The notes under the pieces were generated by a model that saw nothing but the letters and a program-made list of their open reading frames with translations, did no database searches and had not been told where the DNA came from. Both the position numbers and the translations under genes were made by a program. 64,000 nt of DNA, from assembly GCF_029946505.1 (NCBI RefSeq), contig NZ_JARZHG010000021.1, positions 62,001-126,000 of the forward strand, read 5' to 3'. Below are positions 1 to 14,398 of the stretch, in pieces. The first letter of the stretch is position 1, and each line of letters starts with the position of its first letter. This stretch comes from Polyangium sp. y55x31. Lineage in GTDB: Bacteria > Myxococcota_A > Polyangia > Polyangiales > Polyangiaceae.

Positions 1-2984
<2,984 letters not shown>

Positions 2985-2985
2985 T

Positions 2986-4335
<1,350 letters not shown>

Positions 4336-4336
4336 A

Positions 4337-4933
4337 ATGCGGAGGACGCAACAGCGCGGGATCGTGGGCGCGTTCGACACGCCCGAGGAGATCATCCGGG
4401 CGGCCCACGAGCTCCGCAAATCCGGCTATCGCAGGCTCGAAGGGTACACGCCGTACCCCCTCCTCGACCTCGAACGGGCCATCGGGCGCGGGCGGTCTCG
4501 CATCGGATTCGCGGTCTTCCCGTTTGCCATCGCGGCGGCCGCGGGCGCCTACCTCGTGCAATGGTGGACGAACGGCGTCGATTATCCTCTGAACGCCGGC
4601 GGCAGGCCCGCGCACGCGCCGCCCGCGTTCGTCCCGGCCACGTTCGAGATGGCCGTGCTCTTCTCGGCGCTCGCGGCCTGCATCATCCTCGCGATCTGGT
4701 CGGGCTTGCCGTCCCTGTGGCAGCCGATCTTCGAAGTACCGGGCTTCGAACGCGCCAGCATCGACAAGTTTTTCCTGGCCGTCTCCGACCTCGATCCCGC
4801 CTTCGACCGCGAGGCGACCGCGCAGAGGCTCACGGAGCTCGGCGCGAGCCGCGTCGAGCCGCTCGGGGTGCACCCGGCGACGGACGCCGAGCTCGACGAA
4901 CGGCTCGAGCGAACGGAGGGAGAGGAGTCGTGA
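4337..4933 (+). CDS. actD: Alternative complex III subunit ActD (DUF3341)
   Basis: A 198-aa protein of the DUF3341 family, the ActD subunit of alternative complex III. A cytoplasmic N-terminal part (GAFDTPEEIIRAAHELRKSGYRR region, typical of the family) is followed by two membrane helices at about residues 56-75 and 96-117, and then by a soluble tail with DPAFDRE. Its role is structural, bridging the membrane subunits ActC and ActF. Its TGA overlaps the GTG start of actE in a GTGA arrangement, which suggests translational coupling. Confidence 0.92.
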   Translation: MRRTQQRGIVGAFDTPEEIIRAAHELRKSGYRRLEGYTPYPLLDLERAIGRGRSRIGFAVFPFAIAAAAGAYLVQWWTNGVDYPLNAGGRPAHAPPAFVPATFEMAVLFSALAACIILAIWSGLPSLWQPIFEVPGFERASIDKFFLAVSDLDPAFDREATAQRLTELGASRVEPLGVHPATDAELDERLERTEGEES

Positions 4934-5538
4934 AGCCCATTGCCGCCCTCCCGCTCGTCCTCGCCGCCGGCCCGCTGCTCGCGAGCTGCAAGAACTCGGG
5001 CCCCGAGATGGATTTCGAGCGTATGGTGAACCAGGCGCATTTCGAGTATTACGAGGAGGCCCCGTTCTTCGAGGATCGCCGCGCCATGCGCGAGCCTCCC
5101 GAGGGCACGGTCCCGCATGATCGTTTGCTCGGGCCGCCGGAGCTGATGAACGGAGTGGTGGACGGCAAATTCGTCGAGGCCATTCCGGTGCCGCTCTCGC
5201 GGCCCATGCTGAACGACGGCCGGAAGCGCTTCGAGGTCTTCTGCGCGCCCTGCCACGGCGTGGGCGGCGACGGCGTGAGCGTCGTCGCGCACAACATGGA
5301 GCTGCGCAAACCCCCGAGCCTCGTCACCGCGCCGGTCCTCGATTACCCCGCGGGACGCATCTACCAGGCCATTTCTCAGGGCTACGGGCTCATGCCCACC
5401 TATGGCCACGATCTCGGCGTCGAGGAGCGCTGGTCCGTCGTCGCCTACGTGCGCGCGCTCCAGCTTCGCAATGAAGGCGTCGCCGTTGGCACCTTGCCCG
5501 AGCCCGTCCGCGTGCGGATGCAGGAGGAGCTTCGATGA
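4930..5538 (+). CDS. actE: Alternative complex III mono-haem cytochrome c subunit ActE
   Basis: A 202-aa c-type cytochrome lipoprotein. The start is GTG at 4930, overlapping the actD stop. It gives a short signal sequence ending in a lipobox (LLAS-C20), so the protein should be anchored by lipid on the periplasmic face. The haem motif is C105-APC-H109 and the distal ligand is probably M155 (GLMPTYG). ActE takes electrons from the ActB Fe-S chain and passes them to the downstream oxidase. The stop overlaps the actF ATG (ATGA). A longer open frame extends upstream to 4561 but there it only shadows actD. Confidence 0.93.
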   Translation: MKPIAALPLVLAAGPLLASCKNSGPEMDFERMVNQAHFEYYEEAPFFEDRRAMREPPEGTVPHDRLLGPPELMNGVVDGKFVEAIPVPLSRPMLNDGRKRFEVFCAPCHGVGGDGVSVVAHNMELRKPPSLVTAPVLDYPAGRIYQAISQGYGLMPTYGHDLGVEERWSVVAYVRALQLRNEGVAVGTLPEPVRVRMQEELR

Positions 5539-6716
5539 ACCCCGAACCCAGCATTTTCACCGGAGGAGGCCGGCTCATCGTCGTGGGCGTCCTCGCCTTC
5601 CTCGTCGGCGGCATCGCGCTCGTCGTGGGCGGCGTCGCCCACGGCCGAGACGCATTCTATGCCTACCTCTCGGCCTATGCGTGGCTCGTCTCCCTGCTCG
5701 TCGGTGGGCTCATCTTCCTGATGATCGTCCACGCGATGGACGCGAAATGGCCCGTCGCCCTCCGCCGCGTCCTCGAGGGCGTCACGGGCGTCCTGCCGCT
5801 CGCGGTGATCGGATTCATCCCCATCGCCGTCTCCGTGTCCACGATCTATCCCTGGACGTCGCCGTCGACGATTCCGGATCACGAGGTCCAGCGGCTCGTC
5901 GAGCACAAGCTGCCGTACCTGAACACGTCCTCGTTCTTCGTGCGCGCGTTCCTGTATTTCGGCGTCTGGCTCGGCATCTCGTATTTCCTCCGGCGCTGGT
6001 CGCTGCGCGGGGACTGGGCCCCGGCCGCCACGGACAAACCGCGGTTCCGCGCCCTCTCGGCGCTCGGGTTGCCTCCGGTCGCGCTCGCGTTCACGTTCGC
6101 GGGCGTCGACTGGCTCATGTCCCTGACCCCCGCCTGGTATTCGACCATGTTCGGGGTGTACTGGTTCGCCGGCGGCTTCCTCGGCGCGCTCGCGTTCCTC
6201 GTGCTCGCGACCTACGGCTTGCAGCGCGCGGGAATGCTCACCCGGGTCGGCAGCTCCCATTATTACGCGCTCGGCCGGCTCCTGCTCTCCTTCACGATCT
6301 TCTGGGCGTACATCGCGTTCTTCCAGTTCTTCTTGATCTGGATCGTGAACAAGCCCCACGAAGCGTCGTTTTATGCGCCACGCATGAAGGAATTCGCATC
6401 GCTCAGCATCCTCGTCGCGGCTGGCCGGTTCGTCGTTCCGTTCTTCGCGCTCTTGCCCTATCGGATCAAGCAGCAGCCGAGCACGCTCGCGCCGATCGCG
6501 ATCTGGATCCTCTTCATGCACTGGGTCGACATGGAATGGCTCGTCATGCCCTCCGTGCGCACCAGGGGGCCCATCGTGCACTGGCTCGACGTTGCCGCGC
6601 TCGTCTGCGTCGGCGGGGCCGCGCTCGCGTTCGGCACGTTCCGCCTGCGCGGCCGCCCGATCGTCCCGAAAAACGACCCCTCGCTCGAGGATGCATTCCG
6701 GTACGGGAGCGTTTGA
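5535..6716 (+). CDS. actF: Alternative complex III membrane subunit ActF (NrfD-like)
   Basis: A 393-aa polytopic membrane protein, the second NrfD-like subunit of alternative complex III. It has about ten hydrophobic helices, with family-typical segments such as IYPWTSP after helix 3, SYFLRRWS, the STMFGVYWFAG helix and the FWAYIAFFQFFLIW helix. It pairs with ActC in the membrane and is thought to help couple quinol oxidation to charge movement. The gene starts at the ATG overlapping the actE stop by 4 bp. The next ATG follows 2 nt after its stop. Confidence 0.93.
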   Translation: MNPEPSIFTGGGRLIVVGVLAFLVGGIALVVGGVAHGRDAFYAYLSAYAWLVSLLVGGLIFLMIVHAMDAKWPVALRRVLEGVTGVLPLAVIGFIPIAVSVSTIYPWTSPSTIPDHEVQRLVEHKLPYLNTSSFFVRAFLYFGVWLGISYFLRRWSLRGDWAPAATDKPRFRALSALGLPPVALAFTFAGVDWLMSLTPAWYSTMFGVYWFAGGFLGALAFLVLATYGLQRAGMLTRVGSSHYYALGRLLLSFTIFWAYIAFFQFFLIWIVNKPHEASFYAPRMKEFASLSILVAAGRFVVPFFALLPYRIKQQPSTLAPIAIWILFMHWVDMEWLVMPSVRTRGPIVHWLDVAALVCVGGAALAFGTFRLRGRPIVPKNDPSLEDAFRYGSV

Positions 6717-6718
6717 AC

Positions 6719-7099
6719 ATGAGCCACCCCGAGCACGAAAAGCGCCACGGAATCGTCCAGCAGGAAGAGGACGTCCTCCCGCCGCGCCTGATCATGTACG
6801 CGGTCCTTGGTTCCATCGGGTTCGCCCTCGTGCTCACGGGGGTCTCCTACGGCATTCAACGATCGCGCGAGGCCGCGCTCCGGCCCTCGGGGGTCTATCC
6901 CGAGATGCACCTCGGCCCGATCGAAGAGCGCTCGAACGTCCACGAGGAGCTCTTCTCGAACCTCGGGCGGGGGCAGATCGTCGAGCTCACGAAACGTCAA
7001 TCGATCGAGCAATTCGAATGGGTCGGCGAGGACCGCGCGAAGGTGCGCGTCCCGATTGACGTGGCCATGGACCTCGTCGTGAGCGGCGCGGGTCGGTAG
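6719..7099 (+). CDS. Small single-helix membrane protein of the ACIII operon (candidate accessory subunit)
   Basis: A 126-aa protein starting at the ATG 2 nt after actF. One membrane helix is visible at about residues 25-47 (LIMYAVLGSIGFALVLTGVSYGI region), with a charged cytoplasmic N-terminus rich in His, Glu and Lys and a periplasmic C-terminal domain of about 75 residues without Cys. I do not recognise the family. Some ACIII complexes have an extra small subunit (ActG), and the position between actF and sco makes this protein a candidate for a comparable accessory role. That is inference from context. A strong hairpin follows its stop codon. Confidence 0.75.
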   Translation: MSHPEHEKRHGIVQQEEDVLPPRLIMYAVLGSIGFALVLTGVSYGIQRSREAALRPSGVYPEMHLGPIEERSNVHEELFSNLGRGQIVELTKRQSIEQFEWVGEDRAKVRVPIDVAMDLVVSGAGR

Positions 7100-7112
7100 G
7101 GGCATCGAAGGA

Positions 7113-7138
7113 ACGCCGCGCCCTTCGGGGCGCGGCGT
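7113..7138 (+). terminator. Perfect 11-bp hairpin with UUCG tetraloop between the small ACIII gene and sco
   Basis: Arms 7113-7123 and 7128-7138 are exactly complementary (11 bp, all but the outer pair G-C). They enclose a TTCG loop closed by C-G, the most stable RNA tetraloop class. No T-run follows on the + strand, so it is not a canonical intrinsic terminator. It ends only about 2 nt before the GGGGGAG ribosome site of sco. It could attenuate transcription, mark a processing or stability point that sets different ACIII and oxidase levels, or modulate sco translation. Confidence 0.5.
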
Positions 7139-7153
7139 CAGGGGGAGCTCTTG

Positions 7154-7972
7154 GTGAGACGATTCGGCTGGGCTTTGGCCCTCTCCATGATGCTCGCGGG
7201 CGCGCCGGTCGCCGCCGCGGAGGAGACACGCGCGCTCCCCATGGCGGCAAGGCAGGCGGACGTCGACGAGCGCCTCGGCGGCTACGTCCCGCGCGATATC
7301 GTCCTGCGCGGCGAGCGCGGCGAAGAGGTGAAGACGGGCGAGCTCCTCAGGGGCGACATCCCCGTGGTCCTCGTGCTCGCTTATTACCGCTGCCCGATGC
7401 TCTGCCCGCTCTTGCTCACGGGCGTTTCGAGGGGCCTTTCGGAGGCGGGGTATACGCCGGGCGAGGATTATCGGCTCGTCACGGTCAGCATCGATCCGGA
7501 GGATACTCCGACCGACGCCGCGAAACGCAGGGACGCGCTCGCCGAGAAGCTCGGCGCGAAGCCCGGGAGCTTGCGGTTCCTCGTGGGGACGGCCGAGGCG
7601 TCGCGCGCCGTGGCGGACGCCGTGGGCTTCCGTTATGGCTACGATTCCACGACCGAGCAATATGCGCATCCGGCGGTCGTCACGGTGCTCGCGCCGGACG
7701 GGCGCATCTCGCGGTACCTCTACGGGCTCGAGCCCTCCGCGCGGGATTTGCGGCTCGCCCTGGTCGAGGCCGCGGCGGGCAAGGTCGGCACGATCGTCGA
7801 TCGCGTGCTCGTCACCTGTTATCGCTACGACCCGGCGACACGAAGGTACGGGCCGTACATCACAGGGTTTCTCCGCATTGGATCGCTCCTGATTCTGTGC
7901 ACGGTCGGAACGACCCTGGGCATGTTGTGGCGCCGGGATCGGCGCCGGGGACGAGGGGGGGAACCCCGATGA
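7154..7972 (+). CDS. SCO1/SenC/PrrC copper chaperone for cytochrome oxidase CuA
   Basis: A 272-aa thioredoxin-fold copper chaperone that metallates the CuA site of the oxidase encoded next to it. The signal sequence is at the N-terminus. The Cu-binding residues C80 and C84 (CPMLC) and H172 (in QYAHPAVV) are present. An unusual C-terminal membrane helix (about residues 238-258) precedes a basic tail. A TTG at 7151 is also in frame, but GTG at 7154 sits at the better distance from the GGGGGAG at 7141-7147. Its stop overlaps the ctaC start (ATGA). Confidence 0.9.
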   Translation: MRRFGWALALSMMLAGAPVAAAEETRALPMAARQADVDERLGGYVPRDIVLRGERGEEVKTGELLRGDIPVVLVLAYYRCPMLCPLLLTGVSRGLSEAGYTPGEDYRLVTVSIDPEDTPTDAAKRRDALAEKLGAKPGSLRFLVGTAEASRAVADAVGFRYGYDSTTEQYAHPAVVTVLAPDGRISRYLYGLEPSARDLRLALVEAAAGKVGTIVDRVLVTCYRYDPATRRYGPYITGFLRIGSLLILCTVGTTLGMLWRRDRRRGRGGEPR

Positions 7973-9056
7973 ACGATCTGCTCCGTACGATCCTGTTTCT
8001 GCCGCGGCAGGCGTCCACCATCGCCGAGGCGATCGACAAGCTCCATTATTTCGTCATCATCATGACGATGGGGGGCGCCTTGCTGGTGACCCTCATCGGC
8101 GGCTGGTTCTTGTTCCGCTATCGACGCACGGCCGTCCAGAAGGACCCGTCGCGCCGCATGCTCGGGACGACGCCGGCCATCTGGCTCGAAGCCGTGGTCG
8201 TGCTCGGCCTCTTCGGCATGTTCATCATGTGGTGGGTGATCGGATTCTGGCAATTCATGGCCATCCGCGTCCCGCCCGAGAACGCGCTCGAGATCTACGT
8301 CACGGGCAAGCAATGGATGTGGAAATTCGCGTATCCGCAAGGCGCGAACTCCATCTCGACGCTGTACGTCCCCGCCGGGCGGCCCGTGAAGCTGATCCTC
8401 ACCTCGCGCGACGTCATACACAGCTTCTTCGTCCCGGATTTCCGGCTGAAGGAGGACGTGGTCCCGGGGCGCCTCACCACGCTCTGGTTCGAGGTGAAGG
8501 AGCCGGGCAGGCACGACATCTTCTGCACGGAGTATTGCGGCGTCAGCCACTCGACCATGCGCGGCGAGATCATCGCGCTCTCGCCCGAGGAATACGAGCG
8601 CTGGCAGCAAGGCAAATCGCCGGGGCCGGCCGTGGCGGGCCCGCTCGACCTGCGCCCGTCCGTCGTCACGGAGTACGAGCCGCCGGAGCCCGTGAACATG
8701 GTTCGTCAGGGCGAACGCGCCGCGGCCGAGCAAGGCTGCCTGCGCTGCCATACCCTCGACGGCACGCCGCACCTCGGTCCGACCTGGGCGGGCCTCTATG
8801 GCTCCACGGTCCCGCTCGAAGACGGGAGCCGTGTGAAGGTCGACGAGGCGTACATCACCGAGTCGATGATGGATCCGCTCGCGCGCATTCACGCGGGCTA
8901 TCAGCGCATCATGCCGAGCTACCTCGGCCTGATTCGCCCGGCCGACACGAGCGCCATCATCGAGCTCATGAAGAGCCTGCGTGACGTGCGCCCGAAGCCC
9001 GGCGCGCAGGCGCCCTGGGGCACGGTCACCATTCCGGAGACGCGGGAGGGGGGGCA

Positions 9057-9060
<4 letters not shown>
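7969..9060 (+). CDS. ctaC: Cytochrome c oxidase subunit II with fused cytochrome c domain (caa3 type)
   Basis: A 363-aa protein starting at the ATG that overlaps the sco stop; an in-frame upstream ATG at 7897 falls inside sco and is rejected. Two N-terminal membrane helices (about residues 20-45 and 64-88) precede a cupredoxin domain with the full CuA ligand set: H151, C186, C190, H194 and M197. A C-terminal cytochrome c domain carries C257-LRC-H261 with M315 as probable sixth ligand. The fused haem makes this a caa3 enzyme that can accept electrons directly from ActE or a small cytochrome. The stop overlaps ctaD by 4 bp. Confidence 0.95.
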
Positions 9061-10701
<1,641 letters not shown>

Positions 10702-10724
<23 letters not shown>

Positions 10725-11334
10725 GCAATTCGAGACCCTCGAGAAGCAGGACCACGCCGCGCGGCTCGGGATGTGGATGTTCCTGGGCAGCGAGACGCTG
10801 CTCTTCGGGGCCCTGTTCGCCGTGTACGCGTATTACCGCGGGATGTACCCGTCCGAGTTCGTCCAGGCGCTCCACCACAACAGCGTGGCGCTCGGGACGA
10901 CGAACACGGTCGTGCTCATCACGTCGAGCTTCACGGTGGCCCTCGGGGTCCATTTCGTTCGCGAGGGGAAAACTCGCCTCACGGCGGCGCTCTTCGCCCT
11001 GTCGACCTTGTTCGGCGGCGTCTTCCTCGTGGTCAAGGGCATCGAGTACGCCCACCACATCCACGAGAATGCGCTCCCCGGCGGGATGTACTCGTTCGTG
11101 GAGCAGCCGCCGGCCGGCGTGGTCCTCGGGATCACGCTCTACTGGTTCATGACGGCCCTGCACGGCCTGCACGTGATCGCCGGCATGATCATGCTCGCCG
11201 CGGTGGCCGTGCTCTGCTTGAAGGGGAGATACGGCACCCATCGGTTCGTCGCCGTCGAGAACGTCGGCCTTTATTGGCACCTCGTCGACGTCGTCTGGAT
11301 TTTCCTCTGGCCCCTCTTCTACCTCACGGATTGA
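10702..11334 (+). CDS. ctaE: Cytochrome c oxidase subunit III
   Basis: A 210-aa membrane protein, subunit III of the haem-copper oxidase, which stabilises subunit I and its proton uptake. Five hydrophobic helices are visible, with the family segments LGMWMFLGSETLLFG, NTVVLITSSF, the ITLYWFMTALHGLHV stretch and the final HLVDVVWIFLWPLFYL. The start is GTG at 10702, within the end of ctaD and preceded by GGAGG at about 10691-10695. The 23-bp overlap implies coupled translation. Confidence 0.93.
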
Positions 11335-11343
11335 GGCGACGAC

Positions 11344-11664
11344 ATGATCAGCGCGCACGTCACCACTCCCAAGCTCATCGGCTCGTGGATCGCCCTGCTC
11401 GTGCTGACGTTCCTGTCGTTCGGAACCTCGCGCCTCGGCCTCGGCGAAGTGGAGCTCCTCATCGCGCTCTCGATCTCGGTCGCGAAGACGCTCATCGTGC
11501 TGTTCATCTTCATGCACCTCGTCGAGCAGCGCTTCGCGAACAGGCTCATCGTCATTTTGACGTTCCTGTTCATCGCGCTGCTCGTCTCGCTCACGGTCGC
11601 CGATCCCTTGACGCGCAAGACGTTCCCGCCGCGGCCCGATCCCGCAGCGCATCCCTATCCGTGA
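11344..11664 (+). CDS. ctaF: Cytochrome c oxidase subunit IV (prokaryotic COX4)
   Basis: A 106-aa protein with three membrane helices (about residues 13-31, 38-62 and 69-88) and the IV-subunit pattern VAKTLIVLFIFMHL. It is the small accessory subunit of caa3/cbb-type oxidases and closes the respiratory operon. It starts 9 nt after ctaE. Its stop lies 10 nt from the convergent end of the bpt gene, so no separate terminator is visible between them. Confidence 0.88.
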   Translation: MISAHVTTPKLIGSWIALLVLTFLSFGTSRLGLGEVELLIALSISVAKTLIVLFIFMHLVEQRFANRLIVILTFLFIALLVSLTVADPLTRKTFPPRPDPAAHPYP

Positions 11665-11674
11665 TGCGAGGCGT

Positions 11675-12415
11675 TCATTCCTCGGCCGCCCGCGTCCAGC
11701 GCGGCGGCTCTCCGTCCGCGGGCAAACGGGGCAGGATCTCCTGCGGGTGGAACGCCGCCTTGTAACGCAAGGACGGGCAGCCCGCGACGCGATATCCGAG
11801 ATAGACCCAAGGTTTGCCCTGCCTGCGGGCGATCTCCACGAGCGTGAGCACGTTGCCCACGCCGGGCGAGCGCCAGGCATAGGCGGGATCGTAAAAACAA
11901 TACACCGCGCTCCAGGCGCGCGGCGTCTCGTCGCAGATGCCGATCGCCACGAGGCGCCCGCCCGCCTCGTCGTCGTAATACGCGACCTCGCGCGCGGACG
12001 GGTGCGGGAACGCGAATTGATAGAAATAATCCCGCGAGGTCAGCTTGCCCGGCGTCCATTCCCGCGCCTGCTCCCGGTCGGCGTGCCAGGTGTGATAGAG
12101 GGCGATCCGATCCGCATCCACGCGCGGCGGCCCGACCACGACACGAAACTCCGCGCCGCGATTGCGCGCGCGTCGCTGGCTGCGGCTCAGCTTGAACTCG
12201 CTCGCGAGGATACGCGTCGGGACGCACTCCGCGCAGGACGGGCACACGGGGCGGAAGTAATCGGGGCCGAAGCGGCGGATGCCTCGCTCGAGCAGGGTGT
12301 CGAGCTCTTCGGGATCGACGTCGAGCAAGATGTGATGTTCGAGCGAGGCGCGCACCGGCGGGATGTACGAGCAGGCGCGCGGGGGTTCGACGATGTGCTG
12401 AATCAGGCGGGCCAT
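11675..12415 (-). CDS. bpt: Aspartate/glutamate leucyltransferase (Bpt/Ate family)
   Basis: A 246-aa aminoacyl-tRNA-protein transferase of the bacterial Bpt/Ate group. These enzymes attach an amino acid (Leu in characterised Bpt, Arg in Ate1) to proteins with N-terminal Asp or Glu, marking them for ClpAP degradation. The N-terminal ATE domain shows RACSYIPP and the CPSCAECVPTR cysteine motif (about residues 74-84). The C-terminal domain has the GNAT-like GNVLTLVEIAR and YLGYRVAGCPSLRYKA segments conserved in the family. Length is normal. It is a monocistronic gene, convergent with ctaF. Whether Leu or Arg is transferred cannot be read from the sequence. Confidence 0.9.
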   Translation of the reverse strand: MARLIQHIVEPPRACSYIPPVRASLEHHILLDVDPEELDTLLERGIRRFGPDYFRPVCPSCAECVPTRILASEFKLSRSQRRARNRGAEFRVVVGPPRVDADRIALYHTWHADREQAREWTPGKLTSRDYFYQFAFPHPSAREVAYYDDEAGGRLVAIGICDETPRAWSAVYCFYDPAYAWRSPGVGNVLTLVEIARRQGKPWVYLGYRVAGCPSLRYKAAFHPQEILPRLPADGEPPRWTRAAEE

Positions 12416-12498
12416 GGACGCGATCGGGCTCGGCGGTAGTGTCGCACGGACGGATGGCGCTCCACCAGAGCCCGGTCACACGAGGCTGTCTGCCTGCT

Positions 12499-14289
12499 TC
12501 ACTTCGTGCACTTTTCGTCGGGCACGTCCTTGCGCCGCGACCAGCCGCGGCCGCTCGCGGAGGGCCCGGCGGGCCGGTATTTCGCCGTGATCCGGTCGTC
12601 GCCGCGCTGCACGACGATCGTCACCGGCACGTCGCTCCGCCCGGCCGAGGTCAACGCCTCGACGAGCTCGTCGCCCTCGCGCAAGCCCGCCTTCGCCGCG
12701 GGTCCGTCCGGACGAACCCCCACGAGCACGGCCGGGATCTTCGCGCGCGTCGCGACCTCGTCGAAGCCGAGGTCGTACCGCTCGTACCGCCGCGTTTCCC
12801 TGCGGAAACAAGGCCCGAGCGCGCCCTCGGGCAGATCGAGCTTGCCTCCGCGCTCGATCACCTCGGCGAAGACCTCGGCCTCGGCCGGGCCGATCTCGGC
12901 CGTGAGAGCGCCCGTCCACGCCGAGACGGGCAGCGGGCCGCGCCGCTCCTTGGCCCTCGCGTAGAGCGCGCGCAAGACGTCCTGGAGGCTCTTCTGGCCG
13001 CCGCTCTTCGCCCGGATCGCCGCGTCCACGCGGAGCGCGTAGAGCGCCCCGCGCGCGACGAGGAGCGGCACGACGCCGGGCTCGCGGAAGCTCTTCGCGA
13101 GCGCCGCGTTTCCCTCTTTGCTGCGTGGCGAGGTCGCGAGCACGGACTCGAGCCCGTTCACCTCGTCGCCCACTTCGAGCGGCGTCACGAGGCCGAACCG
13201 AAAGAGCATGTCCCGCGCGAGGTGACGTACGACGCCCTCGGCGAACCACGCGCCCTCGGCTTGACGCGCCGGATCTTCGGGCCCGATCCAGAGCCGCTCG
13301 CCGATCCACGCGCGGAGCATCTCCACCGAGGTCGCGATGCGCAGCGGGCCGGACCAGGGTTCGCCCACGGCGACGTGCAGGAGCACGCTGCGCGTGCGTC
13401 GCGCCGCGATGAACCGGCCGACGGGGCCGGGCTCGGGCACGAGGAGGAAGGTCTGCGGCAGAGGGCTGCGCTCGCCGAAGAGCTCGCCCGCGGCGGTGCG
13501 GAACGCGGCGGTGTCCGCGGAGACGGGGCGCGGATCGAAGGCCGTGTAGCCGAACCACGCGGCCTCGTCGTGCCCTTCGAGCGTGTCGAAGACGGCCGTA
13601 CCCATGCGGCCCGTGAGCATCACCGCGCCGCGCAGCTCGTCCACCGTCGTGTTCACCTCGCGTGACGCTCCGATGCCGAAGCTCGTCGCCGCGCCGCTCA
13701 CGGAGGCGCCGCTCTCCAGCGTTCCGTAGGGGCTCAAATCGATTTCGAGCTTCACGGCGAGGCGCAGATCCCGCGCGGCGTCGGGCAGGAGGAGCGCGTC
13801 GCCGGTGGCCTCGAGGTGGTCGGGATCCGCGAGCAGGAAAGGCAGCTTTCCCGGCGTCACGCGCGACTCGACGGTGTACACGAGCCGAAGCTCGCCCTCG
13901 GGAGCACGCGCGAGCTCGACCGTGACGTGATCCGGGTGCGGATCGTTCCGCGCGTCGATCGTCCCGCGCGCGTCGCGCGCCTCCTTCATTCGAAAGGCCT
14001 TCGGATCGGGCGTGCGTATCGAGAACGTGCGGCCGGGGAACGCGCCGGCGCCGCGGAACACGAGCATCACGTCGATCGCGGCCGCCGCGAGGACGGGGCG
14101 GATCGTGACGTCGAGGCCGGGACCTTCGCGGGTCGGGGAAGAAGCCGGCGACGCGGGGATGGGTTTGGCGCCGGAGGTTTCCGCGCTCTCGTTCGTGGGC
14201 TCGGGGCAGCGGGAAGGCGCGTTCGGGGGCGGCGTCGTGCAAGCGGCGGCGGCGAAGGCGAGCGCGAGGACGAACGAGCGAGAGGGCAT
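12499..14289 (-). CDS. Lipoprotein with M61-like pseudopeptidase region and C-terminal PDZ domain
   Basis: A 596-aa exported protein. The ATG at 14289 gives a signal peptide with lipobox AAA-C17; the frame is open further upstream but without a signal sequence. The middle and C-terminal parts follow the glycyl aminopeptidase (M61) layout: WFAEGV..H resembles the family WLSEGF..Y, a GALYALRVDAAIR helix resembles its dimer segment, and a PDZ domain sits at about residues 510-575 (GVRPDGPAAKAGLREGD). The zinc motif HExxHxW appears as VEMLRAW, with both His lost, so peptidase activity is unlikely. It could bind peptides or envelope proteins. It diverges from the FabZ-like gene. Confidence 0.75.
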   Translation of the reverse strand: MPSRSFVLALAFAAAACTTPPPNAPSRCPEPTNESAETSGAKPIPASPASSPTREGPGLDVTIRPVLAAAAIDVMLVFRGAGAFPGRTFSIRTPDPKAFRMKEARDARGTIDARNDPHPDHVTVELARAPEGELRLVYTVESRVTPGKLPFLLADPDHLEATGDALLLPDAARDLRLAVKLEIDLSPYGTLESGASVSGAATSFGIGASREVNTTVDELRGAVMLTGRMGTAVFDTLEGHDEAAWFGYTAFDPRPVSADTAAFRTAAGELFGERSPLPQTFLLVPEPGPVGRFIAARRTRSVLLHVAVGEPWSGPLRIATSVEMLRAWIGERLWIGPEDPARQAEGAWFAEGVVRHLARDMLFRFGLVTPLEVGDEVNGLESVLATSPRSKEGNAALAKSFREPGVVPLLVARGALYALRVDAAIRAKSGGQKSLQDVLRALYARAKERRGPLPVSAWTGALTAEIGPAEAEVFAEVIERGGKLDLPEGALGPCFRRETRRYERYDLGFDEVATRAKIPAVLVGVRPDGPAAKAGLREGDELVEALTSAGRSDVPVTIVVQRGDDRITAKYRPAGPSASGRGWSRRKDVPDEKCTK

Positions 14290-14398
14290 AGGGGGACGCG
14301 AGAATACGGGTTTTCCCCGGGGTTGACGAGGTCCGGCCGTTTCGGCGCGTGGCCCGGGCTTTTGCTCGGCGAAAAGCTGTGCGATAGTCGTCCCGCGC

